This document shows positions 17,225 to 24,083 of a DNA stretch of 64,000 nt, one piece after another. Positions within the stretch are counted from its first letter, which is position 1; every line of letters begins with the position of its first letter. A model generated the notes under the pieces. That model worked only from the letters and a program-made list of their open reading frames with translations, ran no database searches and was not told the origin of the DNA. The DNA comes from Roseomonas sp. GTDB lineage: Bacteria > Pseudomonadota > Alphaproteobacteria > Acetobacterales > Acetobacteraceae. The translations under genes and the position numbers were made by a program. Location: NCBI GenBank assembly GCA_020249285.1, contig JADCFX010000025.1:25988-89987 (forward strand), in the 5' to 3' direction.

Positions 17225-17272
17225 GCTTAGAGTGTATCCCATTCACATTCGTTCACAGGATACACTTTAAGC
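17225..17272. repeat. Long inverted repeat (15-bp arms, 18-bp spacer)
   Basis: GCTTAGAGTGTATCC at 17225-17239 and GGATACACTTTAAGC at 17258-17272 are inverted copies with one mismatch, which would be a G-U pair in the plus-strand RNA. The spacer is AT-richer than the surroundings. It sits between the 3' ends of convergent genes, so it may be a bidirectional terminator, but it lacks a T-run directly after either arm. It also resembles paired ends of a small mobile element. Confidence 0.6.
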
Positions 17273-17278
17273 TCTCCT

Positions 17279-17473
17279 TTAGTCGAATTCTCCGAGGCGC
17301 GGAGCGATTTTACATTCGGCCAAGGTTGGAATATCGCGAAAGGCGGTTAAACGCTCCAGCCAAGTAATGAAAATGCCGCGCACGCGATTATCGCGCACCT
17401 GCGCGGCGGCGGAGTCAAGAACAACCCCGTCACGCCCTTCACGCAAGCCCGCTGCGTGCTGTGACCGGTATCT
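17279..17473 (-). pseudogene. Probable C-terminal gene fragment (64 codons)
   Basis: In the gap after the persulfide dioxygenase-like gene, the minus strand stays open for 64 codons and reads like real protein: DGVVLDSAAAQVRDN, GIFITWLERLTAFRDIP, LAECKIAPRLGEFD, then TAA. The 5' side is closed by an in-frame TGA at 17474-17476, inside the neighbouring gene, with no ATG start; only TTG at 17446 or GTG codons are available. The composition suits the C-terminus of a longer soluble protein. I do not recognise the family. It could also be a short intact gene with a rare start. Confidence 0.35.
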
Positions 17474-18326
17474 TCAAATAACGCACGCCATTGCTCTCAG
17501 CTTCCGGGAAGCGTCCGGCGCGGATATTCACTTGGATCGAGGGCAGCAATAGCGTCGGTGCCGCCAGCTTCGCATCGCGGGCTTGGCGGAAGGCCACGAA
17601 TTCATCCTCCGTCACGCCATCCTTCACATGTGGGTTATGCGCGCGCTGTTCGGCTACTGTGCTTTGCCACGCATAATCCTCTCGCCCCGGTGCCTTGTAA
17701 TCATGGCATATCCAAAGTCTGGTTTCAGGCGGCAAAGCCAGCAGGCGCTTGATGGAACGAAACAAGGTGCGCGCATCACCACCCGGAAAATCAGCGCGCG
17801 CCGTGCCGTAATCATGCATGAACAGCGTATCGCCCACGAAAACATCATCACCAATTCGGTAGCAAACACAGGCCGGTGTGTGGCCCGGCGTATGAATCAC
17901 CTCAGTATCCAGCGATCCAAGGGCGATATGCTGGCCGTCATGAAACAGCAGATCGAAATCCCCACCTTCGGGTTTCACATCCTCAGCCGCGAAGACAGGG
18001 CGGAAGATGCGCTGCACATCCTTGATATGCTCACCAATGCCGATCTTCCCACCGCAACGCTGCTTGATGTAGGGGGCGGCGGTCAGGTGATCCGCATGGG
18101 CATGGGTTTCCAGGATCAACGCGATGGTGATGCCTTCGCGCTTGGCCGCTTCAATCAGTGCATCGGCGGAACGCGTATCAGCTTCTCCGCTGCGATGGTC
18201 CCAATCCAGCACGGGATCAATCACCGCGCCTTGGCGGGTGGTCGGGTCGAAGACCAGGTAGCTGACCGTATTGGTCGCCTCATCAAAAAACGGCTGGATG
18301 CGGGCGCTATTCGCTGCGGCTGACAT
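17439..18326 (-). CDS. MBL-fold persulfide dioxygenase-like (ETHE1/Blh family)
   Basis: 295 residues. ETHAHADHLTA, VIHTPGHTPACV, VGDTLFMHD and ICHDYKAPG carry the iron ligands and the DYGTARADFPGG loop typical of persulfide dioxygenase and the Blh (beta-lactamase hydrolase-like) family. The enzyme oxidises glutathione persulfide to sulfite in sulfide detoxification. There is no fused rhodanese domain and no adjacent bigR or rhodanese gene. The ATG at 18326 follows aagg. The distance to DUF2155 upstream on the same strand is short (68 bases), but the genes need not be co-transcribed. Confidence 0.85.
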   Translation of the reverse strand: MSAAANSARIQPFFDEATNTVSYLVFDPTTRQGAVIDPVLDWDHRSGEADTRSADALIEAAKREGITIALILETHAHADHLTAAPYIKQRCGGKIGIGEHIKDVQRIFRPVFAAEDVKPEGGDFDLLFHDGQHIALGSLDTEVIHTPGHTPACVCYRIGDDVFVGDTLFMHDYGTARADFPGGDARTLFRSIKRLLALPPETRLWICHDYKAPGREDYAWQSTVAEQRAHNPHVKDGVTEDEFVAFRQARDAKLAAPTLLLPSIQVNIRAGRFPEAESNGVRYLKIPVTARSGLA

Positions 18327-18394
18327 GGGATGGCCTTCACAAAGCGTAAGCTAACATAGCTGATTAGGCGTTGTGCAGAAAGAAAATCTTCGGA

Positions 18395-18754
18395 TCACTG
18401 ACACCTTAGGATACGCACATCATAGACAGGGTGTTCCAGCATATTCACGCCCGGCGCTTCGGCGAACATCCAGCCGCGAAAAACGGGCGGGCTGCCTTGC
18501 GGCGCGCGGCTATCGGTCATTTCAAACCAGGCGGCGGAATCCGGCACTTCGGTGGGGGGGCGCGCATGGCAGGCGCCGATACGAATGGTCAGTGCGCCAA
18601 AGCGAAGGCTTTCCCCAACGCGGCCTTCCAGTACTGTGACGCGCGCTGTCACCTTATCCAAAGCCTGGACGCGCGCCTGCTGGCGCGGCACCCATTCCTG
18701 CGCCTGTGCAAGACTTGGCAGGCAAAATAGCGCCAAGGCCAAAAGCTTTTTCAT
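18395..18754 (-). CDS. DUF2155 periplasmic protein
   Basis: 119 residues. MKKLLALALFCLPSLAQA is a signal peptide, and the mature part with TARVTVLEGRVGESLRFG, IGACHARPPTEVPDSAAWFE and FRGWMFAEAPGVNMLEHPVY is the full DUF2155 domain. The family is confined largely to alphaproteobacteria, in which it is often encoded next to the NDUFA12 homologue as here. The two cysteines could form a disulfide in the periplasm. Function unknown. Its ATG overlaps the stop of the 74-residue gene upstream. Confidence 0.85.
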   Translation of the reverse strand: MKKLLALALFCLPSLAQAQEWVPRQQARVQALDKVTARVTVLEGRVGESLRFGALTIRIGACHARPPTEVPDSAAWFEMTDSRAPQGSPPVFRGWMFAEAPGVNMLEHPVYDVRILRCQ

Positions 18755-18975
18755 ACGCCCCGCTTTGGGCTGGGCAGTGCCGCAATCACTTCCTGCAAAA
18801 TCTGGCGCATCGCCGCTTCATCCACGCCCATCAGTACCGCATCTTCAAATACATCGCGCAGCATAGTCGCGGCTTCCGTATGATTTTCAGCAAGCATTTT
18901 CAGCTTTTCATTGCAGGATACAGGCTTCCCATCCGCCCCAGGCCAGGCGGCGGGTGGCTTGGGCAGCGGTTTCAT
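18751..18975 (-). CDS. Small conserved-looking hypothetical protein (74 aa)
   Basis: MKPLPKPPAAWPGADGKPVS, then a helical stretch EKLKMLAENHTEAATMLRDV and FEDAVLMGVDEAAMRQILQE. It overlaps both neighbours by ATGA junctions, so it is certainly inside the NDUFA12-mlaD-DUF2155 operon and translated with it. No signal peptide or membrane helix. I do not recognise a domain. Confidence 0.72.
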   Translation of the reverse strand: MKPLPKPPAAWPGADGKPVSCNEKLKMLAENHTEAATMLRDVFEDAVLMGVDEAAMRQILQEVIAALPSPKRGV

Positions 18976-19466
18976 CGCGGCGGGGCCGGCGGGTTTTCCT
19001 GATTGCCGCGCTGATTATTCTCACCCGCCGAGAAAATGAACCGCCCCAACAGGCTTTCCAAATTGATCGCGCTCTGCGTGATGGTGATCTCATTGCCGTC
19101 GCGCAGGATGCGCGTGTCACCACCCGGTACCAGCGCAACATATTTGCCGCCGAGCAAACCTTCGCTGGAAATCTCGGCCGAGGTGTCATGCGGCAGCTTC
19201 AGCCCGGCATCTACGCGCAGCGTCAACACGGCCAGGAAGCTTTCGGGATCAATCCGCTGCGCCACAACCTGCCCAACCTTCACGCCGGCAATGCGCACAT
19301 CGGCGCCCTGACCCAGGCCATCAATCCGATCAAACTTCGCGGTGAGGTTCATCCCGGCGCCAGAAAAGCTGCGCCCAGTGCTGGTGACGGCATAGCCCAG
19401 GAAGCTCGCCGCAATGGCCAGCACCACCAAACCGGTCAAAATCTCCGCCAGACTGCGCTTTTGCAT
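18972..19466 (-). CDS. mlaD: MlaD family outer-membrane lipid asymmetry substrate-binding protein
   Basis: 164 residues with one N-terminal membrane anchor (LTGLVVLAIAASFLGYAV) and the MCE domain: GLGQGADVRIAGVKVGQV, then TSAEISSEGLLGGKYVALVP. MlaD hexamers in the inner membrane hand phospholipids between MlaC and the MlaFE ABC transporter. Here the gene is separated from mlaE, mlaF, mlaB and mlaC, none of which is in the window. It lies 27 bases after the NDUFA12 gene and overlaps the following 74-residue gene. Confidence 0.88.
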   Translation of the reverse strand: MQKRSLAEILTGLVVLAIAASFLGYAVTSTGRSFSGAGMNLTAKFDRIDGLGQGADVRIAGVKVGQVVAQRIDPESFLAVLTLRVDAGLKLPHDTSAEISSEGLLGGKYVALVPGGDTRILRDGNEITITQSAINLESLLGRFIFSAGENNQRGNQENPPAPPR

Positions 19467-19493
19467 CGGAATGGGCTTTCAAAAAGGGCGCCG

Positions 19494-19835
19494 TCAGCGC
19501 CCCGGTGTCCAGGCTTCGTAATCCCCGCCCCGTTGCGCCGCCGGGTTCACTGGCCGCCAGGCTTCGGACGTGCCGGTCATATTGGGGAGATGTTCCTTCT
19601 GCCAGGGGCGGCGCGGCGCATCCTCCGGCAGGGGGTTTTCCGTGGTGTGGTGCAGCCAGCCCCACCATTCCGGCGGCACGGCAGAAGCTTGGGCTTCCTT
19701 CGCGTAAAGCACCCGCCGCATGGGCCGGCCATAGGAATCGCGTCGGCCGCGGGCTTCCCAATAGGTATTGCCGAAGCGGTCCTGCCCAACCTGGCGGCTG
19801 GTGAGGCGGATAAAGAGCGTATTGAGCAACTGCAT
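19494..19835 (-). CDS. NDUFA12-family NADH:ubiquinone oxidoreductase accessory subunit
   Basis: 113 residues. RQVGQDRFGNTYWEARG, YGRPMRRVLYAKEAQASAVP and PPEWWGWLHHTTENPL are the signature of the NDUFA12/B17.2 family, an accessory subunit of alphaproteobacterial and mitochondrial complex I bound on the matrix/cytoplasmic side. MQLLNTLFIR at 19835 is the natural start. It heads a four-gene minus-strand operon with mlaD, the 74-residue gene and DUF2155. Core nuo genes are not in the window. Confidence 0.9.
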   Translation of the reverse strand: MQLLNTLFIRLTSRQVGQDRFGNTYWEARGRRDSYGRPMRRVLYAKEAQASAVPPEWWGWLHHTTENPLPEDAPRRPWQKEHLPNMTGTSEAWRPVNPAAQRGGDYEAWTPGR

Positions 19836-19919
19836 GGCGGCTTCCCGGTGCAAGCAAAATGTCGTGCATAATCGCACAGCCGCGCGGGTCACGCAAAAGC
19901 AAAGCGATGCGCGAGCTAT

Positions 19920-19967
19920 CCACAGGATATTGTGGGTCAACCCCCAAAAAACCACTAAATAAGGCTT
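19920..19967 (+). promoter_or_regulatory. Pair of NrdR-box-like palindromes upstream of the NrdJ-like gene
   Basis: CCACAGGATATTGTGG at 19920-19935 matches the NrdR-box consensus acaCwAtATaTwgtgt at 12 of 16 positions and is itself palindromic at its ends. CCACTAAATAAGGCTT at 19952-19967 matches at 10 of 16. The two are 32 bases apart start to start, the three-turn spacing known for tandem NrdR boxes. An alternative reading of the first site is a DnaA box (CTATCCACA, 19916-19924, 8 of 9). The second site is weak, so this is suggestive only. Confidence 0.4.
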
Positions 19968-20000
19968 CCCAGGCTTTCGAGTCGCGCTTAGCATCAACCC

Positions 20001-21497
20001 ATGGCAGGCATTGTTGGAACCATCTGGTCTGGGGTTGCGCTGCGGCGCTTGAAAGCGGGGGCGGATCCTGATTCGCCGCCGCGCGCTGTCGCTATCCCCG
20101 TGCCTTGGGAAGATGAAGCCGGGGAGGCGCTGGCCGCGCTCGCCCCTGGAAGCGGCCCGGCCACGCTGCCAAGCGCGGCAGAGGCCTGGATTCAACGCCT
20201 GATGCTGCGCGGGCGGCGCCTTGGCTTGCTGGATGGCGCCGATGCGGCGGAAAGCTTGGCGGCTGGCCTGCGTTCCTTGATTTTGGCGCGGCGCGGCGCG
20301 CCCGGGGCCGAGATTTGGCGCGATGCGCGGGGTGATGGGCGTTTTGTGCTGAACCTGCCGGCCTTCCTGGATGGGGAAGGCGGCTTTGATGCGCCGGCCT
20401 ATCGCGCCGCCTGTCAGTTGGCAGTGCAAACCCTGGATATTTGGGGCCATGGCAAGGCGGAAAGCCTGCGCCTTGGCTTCGCGGATTTGGCCGGGCTATT
20501 GGCCGGTTTTGGTCTTGGCTATGACAGCACTGAGGCGCGCGATGTCGCCGCCGCCATTGCCGGCCTGACGCGCGGCGCGGCTGAGGCGGAATCCGGCCGG
20601 CTCGCCATCCGTTTCGGCCCACGCCATGCGGTGGCGCTGATCTGCCCAACCCCGCCCGAGGAAGCCGCCATCCCTGGCCTCGCCAAGGCAGCGCGCGCGG
20701 CTTTGGCGGCGGCGGCGGCTTCGCCGGGTTTGCGGCATCGCGGCTGCATTGCCTTGTCGCCCGCTGATGCGGTGGAAGCGCTGTTGGGTGCGGAAAGTGC
20801 TGGCATTGCCCCAGCGCCGGGCGCAAGCCGTCCAGCGCGCGGCGAGGATCGGCGCATTACGCAGGTGCCAACCCGCGCGGCTGAACGCGCCGGCGTTGAT
20901 GCTGCCTGGCTGCTGGCGCCGGTGGCGCCTCAGGCCCGGCGGGCCATGGAAGCGGCGGTTATGCCCTTCCTGGATGCACCACCGCCCGCCATGCCAGCGC
21001 CTGCCGATTTGCCCGAAGCTCGCCGCGCTGCACCCCGGCCCATCCATGCCCCGGTTAATCGCTGCTGGCGGGTGGCCATTGCCGGCAATCGCGTGGCGAT
21101 GCGCGCCGTTGAAGATGATCGCGGCCATTTGCGGGAGATTTCCTTCTCTCTCCCACGTGAAGCGGCGATGACGCGCGCCTTGATGGAAGCGCTGGCCCAG
21201 GCCGTTTCGCTTGGCCTGGCGCAGGGCGTGCCCTTGGCGAGCTTCGTCAATGCCTATGCCTATGCGCCTGGCCATGGCGGCGCTGTGGAAGGCGACGCCG
21301 GCATCCGCCGCGCGACTTCCGTGCTGGATTGGGCATTTAGGCGGCTGGCGCGTGATTATCTGGGGCGCGAGGATTTGCCCGACCCGGTTGAGGAAGAAAC
21401 GCTTCAACCGCGCGCGGCGGTGCTGCCCTTGCTTCCCTTGGAATTGCCAGCGCATCCTTCACCACGCATGCGCCGCCAACTGCGCCCTGCGGCGTAA
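20001..21497 (+). CDS. NrdJ-derived TSCPD-type protein (degenerate adenosylcobalamin ribonucleotide reductase paralogue)
   Basis: 498 residues aligning in order, as I recall the family, with blocks of class II reductase NrdJ (about 1200 residues). SLRLGFADLAGLLAGFGLGY and DSTEARDVAAAIAGLTRG at about 156-193 match the reductase core; VDAAWLLAPVAPQ and AMEAAVMPFLDAP at about 299-327 match the MMAAVQPFISGAISKT block; residues 355-460, including ISFSLPREAAMTRALMEALA, GLAQGVPLASFVNAYAY and ATSVLDWAFRRLARDYLGR, match the C-terminal TSCPD-like domain. The finger loop, active-site cysteine triad and the TSCPD cysteines themselves are missing, so it cannot reduce ribonucleotides. It may regulate or assemble NrdJ. 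Divergent from NDUFA12. Confidence 0.72.
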   Translation: MAGIVGTIWSGVALRRLKAGADPDSPPRAVAIPVPWEDEAGEALAALAPGSGPATLPSAAEAWIQRLMLRGRRLGLLDGADAAESLAAGLRSLILARRGAPGAEIWRDARGDGRFVLNLPAFLDGEGGFDAPAYRAACQLAVQTLDIWGHGKAESLRLGFADLAGLLAGFGLGYDSTEARDVAAAIAGLTRGAAEAESGRLAIRFGPRHAVALICPTPPEEAAIPGLAKAARAALAAAAASPGLRHRGCIALSPADAVEALLGAESAGIAPAPGASRPARGEDRRITQVPTRAAERAGVDAAWLLAPVAPQARRAMEAAVMPFLDAPPPAMPAPADLPEARRAAPRPIHAPVNRCWRVAIAGNRVAMRAVEDDRGHLREISFSLPREAAMTRALMEALAQAVSLGLAQGVPLASFVNAYAYAPGHGGAVEGDAGIRRATSVLDWAFRRLARDYLGREDLPDPVEEETLQPRAAVLPLLPLELPAHPSPRMRRQLRPAA

Positions 21498-21519
21498 TTG
21501 GCGCTTTTGAAGGAACAGG

Positions 21520-21987
21520 ATGATGGCCGGAAAAATCGAAGCGAAGCTTGCTGCCCTTGGCATTGTATTGCCAACGCCGGCGGCACCGATTGCGAATTAC
21601 ATCCCTTTCAACATCAGCGGAAAGCTGGTCGTGATTTCCGGCCAGGTGCCGGTACGTGATGGCAAGATTGCCTATACCGGCAAGCTTGGCGCCGGTGTTT
21701 CGATTGAAGTGGGGCGCGAAGCGGCACGGCTTTGCTTCATCAATCTGCTGGCGCAGTTGAAGGCCGCTGCCGGTGATTTAGATAACGTAACGCGCGTGGT
21801 GCGCCTTGGCGGCTTCATCGCTGCGCCGGCTGAATTCACCCAGCACGCGCTGGTGATGAATGGCGCTTCCGATCTGGCGGTGGAAGTGTTTGGCGATGTC
21901 GGGCGCCATGCGCGGACCACCATTGGCGTGCCCTCACTGCCCGGAGATGCGGCGGTGGAAGTGGAAGGGATGTTTGAGATTGCGTGA
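21520..21987 (+). CDS. RidA/YjgF family protein (long form)
   Basis: 155 residues of the YjgF/RidA-like fold, opening KLAALGIVLPTPAAPIANYI and continuing VVISGQVPVRDG and NGASDLAVEVFGDVGRHART. RidA proteins hydrolyse reactive enamine/imine intermediates. The family's arginine that binds the substrate carboxylate is most likely in GRHARTTIGVPSLPG. A close paralogue of the same length is at 30918. Shine-Dalgarno aagga precedes the first of two ATGs. Cytosolic; it follows the NrdJ-like gene by 22 bases. Confidence 0.88.
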   Translation: MMAGKIEAKLAALGIVLPTPAAPIANYIPFNISGKLVVISGQVPVRDGKIAYTGKLGAGVSIEVGREAARLCFINLLAQLKAAAGDLDNVTRVVRLGGFIAAPAEFTQHALVMNGASDLAVEVFGDVGRHARTTIGVPSLPGDAAVEVEGMFEIA

Positions 21988-22032
21988 GGTGCGGGGCTTG
22001 CTGTCTCCGGCACCGTGACGACATCAAGGGGC

Positions 22033-23196
22033 ATGACCAGCCCAACCGAATTGTCGCTAACCCTGCATCGCGCCATTGCCGAAATTCCGGCGTGCGATTG
22101 GGATGCTTGTGCGGGCGGTGACAATCCCTTCGTGAGCCACGCCTTTCTATTGGCGCTGGAAGAAAGCGGCAGTGCCGTGGCGGAACGTGGCTGGCTGCCG
22201 CAACACGCGGCTTTGCGTGACGCCGCCGGGCGCGTGCTTGCCTGCGCGCCCGCCTATGCCAAATCCCACTCCCAGGGTGAATATGTCTTTGACCATGGCT
22301 GGGCGGATGCTTTGGAACGTGCCGGCGGGGATTACTACCCGAAGCTGCAAGTGGCCGCGCCCTTCAGCCCTGTGCCCGGCCCGCGCCTGCTGGTCCATCC
22401 CGAAGCCGGCTTTGGGCCGGATGTTTTGGCTGGCGCCTTGGTGCAGGCCTGCGAGGGTATTGGTGCATCATCTGTCCATGCAACCTTCTGCACGGAAGCC
22501 GAATGGCGCGCCCTGGGTGATGCCGGCTGGCTGCAAAGGCTTGGCACGCAGTTCCATTGGGCCAATCCGGGCTATCGCGATTTTGATGATTTCCTGAGCG
22601 CCTTGGCATCGCGCAAGCGCAAGGCGCTGAAGCGTGAAAGGCGCGATGTGCAGGCGGCGGGCCTGACGCTGCGCACATTGCGCGGGGCAGAAATTACGCC
22701 ACGCCATTGGCAGGCCTTTCACCGCTTCTATCAGGCCACCACCGACAAGAAATGGGGCCGCAGCGCCTATCTCACGCGGGCTTTTTGGCCACTGCTTGGT
22801 GAAAGGCTTGGTGATCGCGTGCTGCTGATGGTGGCGGAGCGGGATGGAGAGCCCGTCGCCGCCGCGCTTAATCTGATTGGGCGTGATGCGATTTACGGCC
22901 GCAACTGGGGCGCCATTGTGGATGTACCCTTTTTGCATTTTGAACTTTGCTATTACATGGCAATGGATTTCGCGATTGCGCATGGCATTCCGCGCGTTGA
23001 AGCCGGCGCGCAGGGCGAGCATAAAATTCAGCGCGGCTATCTGCCCGTGCCGACCTATTCCGCGCATTGGATTGCGCATCCTGGGCTGTCCCGCGCGGTG
23101 GGTGAATTTCTTGCGCGCGAACGCCCGGCGATGGAACGCGAAATGGCCGCGCTTGCCACACTTTCCCCCTTTCGTCAGGCGGATGATACCGGGTGA
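22033..23196 (+). CDS. FemAB-like/DUF482 GNAT-fold N-acetyltransferase family protein
   Basis: 387 residues. NPFVSHAFLLALEESGSAV, YVFDHGWADALERAGGDYYP, TFCTEAEWRALGDAGWLQR and GIPRVEAGAQGEHKIQRGYL are the conserved blocks of the DUF482 (FemAB-like) family, which has tandem GNAT folds and unknown substrate. The ATG at 22033 is preceded by aagggg; a GTG at 22015 would add six residues. The gene overlaps the EamA transporter start through GTGA. Probably cytosolic. Confidence 0.85.
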   Translation: MTSPTELSLTLHRAIAEIPACDWDACAGGDNPFVSHAFLLALEESGSAVAERGWLPQHAALRDAAGRVLACAPAYAKSHSQGEYVFDHGWADALERAGGDYYPKLQVAAPFSPVPGPRLLVHPEAGFGPDVLAGALVQACEGIGASSVHATFCTEAEWRALGDAGWLQRLGTQFHWANPGYRDFDDFLSALASRKRKALKRERRDVQAAGLTLRTLRGAEITPRHWQAFHRFYQATTDKKWGRSAYLTRAFWPLLGERLGDRVLLMVAERDGEPVAAALNLIGRDAIYGRNWGAIVDVPFLHFELCYYMAMDFAIAHGIPRVEAGAQGEHKIQRGYLPVPTYSAHWIAHPGLSRAVGEFLARERPAMEREMAALATLSPFRQADDTG

Positions 23197-24083
23197 CGCC
23201 GGGCGTGCCGCGCATCGCTTATCTGCAATTGGCGGCCTCCATGGCGCTGGTCGGCGCCAATGTCGCGGTTGCAAAATTGCTGGCGGAAGCGCTGCCCATT
23301 CCGATGATCGCCTTTCTGCGCTGCGTTTTGGCGGTGGCATTGCTCTGGCCCTTGGCGCGCCTGTTGGAAGCCGCGCCACGGCCTGAGGGCGAGGTGATGC
23401 GCAACCTTGCCTGGCAGGCTTTGTTCGGCACCGTGATCTATAATGCGGGCTTGCTGGCGGGCTTGCGCCTGACCTCGGCGCTGGAAGGCGGGCTGGTATT
23501 GGCAAGCCTGCCCGCGGTGGTGGCTTTGGGCAGCGCCTTTTGGCTGCGGGAACGCCTGACGCCGCCGCAATGGATCGCCGTCAGCCTCGCGGCCTTCGGC
23601 ATGGCGGCCATGACGATTGCGCGCAGCGGTGAGGGGGCTGAGGGGTCTGTCCTTGGCAATCTGCTGATCTTCGGCGGTGTGATCGGCGAAGCGCTTTACG
23701 TGCTGCTCGCGCGGCGCATCGTGGGGCGCATTGGGGTGATCACGGCCAGCCTTTGGATGCAGATTTTCTCAGCCTTGATGCTCGCCCCCTTTGCCTTGCC
23801 GGATATTGGCAGCATTGCCGCGCTGGCAGATCCGCGGCTTGCGGCGTTGCTGGTGTTTCATAGCGTAACGGCCAGTGTGCTTTGCTTACTGCTTTGGTAT
23901 GCCGGTTTGAAGCGCGTTGGTGCCGGTGTTGCTGGGATTTTCACCGCCTTCCTGCCCGCGACCGCTGCGCTGGTGGCAGTGGTGATTTTGCAGGAAGCCT
24001 TCACTGCCATCCACGCCATTGGCTTTGCGCTGATGATGCTGAGTGTGCTGATTGCCACCTGGCCGCGCAAGGCAAGCACATGA
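23193..24083 (+). CDS. EamA/DMT-family transporter
   Basis: 296 residues with ten predicted membrane helices in two five-helix repeats. ANVAVAKLLAEALPIPMIAF and the second-repeat LIFGGVIGEALYVLLARRIV are typical of drug/metabolite transporters, usually exporters of amino acids or metabolites. GTG start overlaps the upstream stop, and the stop overlaps the ATG of the nuclease-helicase gene, so three genes are translationally coupled. Substrate unknown. Confidence 0.87.
   Translation: MTPGVPRIAYLQLAASMALVGANVAVAKLLAEALPIPMIAFLRCVLAVALLWPLARLLEAAPRPEGEVMRNLAWQALFGTVIYNAGLLAGLRLTSALEGGLVLASLPAVVALGSAFWLRERLTPPQWIAVSLAAFGMAAMTIARSGEGAEGSVLGNLLIFGGVIGEALYVLLARRIVGRIGVITASLWMQIFSALMLAPFALPDIGSIAALADPRLAALLVFHSVTASVLCLLLWYAGLKRVGAGVAGIFTAFLPATAALVAVVILQEAFTAIHAIGFALMMLSVLIATWPRKAST

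Noticed and set aside
19916..19935. DnaA-box-like sequence as a replication origin
   Set aside because: Only one good box (plus one poor inverted copy), no AT-rich unwinding region and no dnaA or parAB genes; a regulatory site is more likely.
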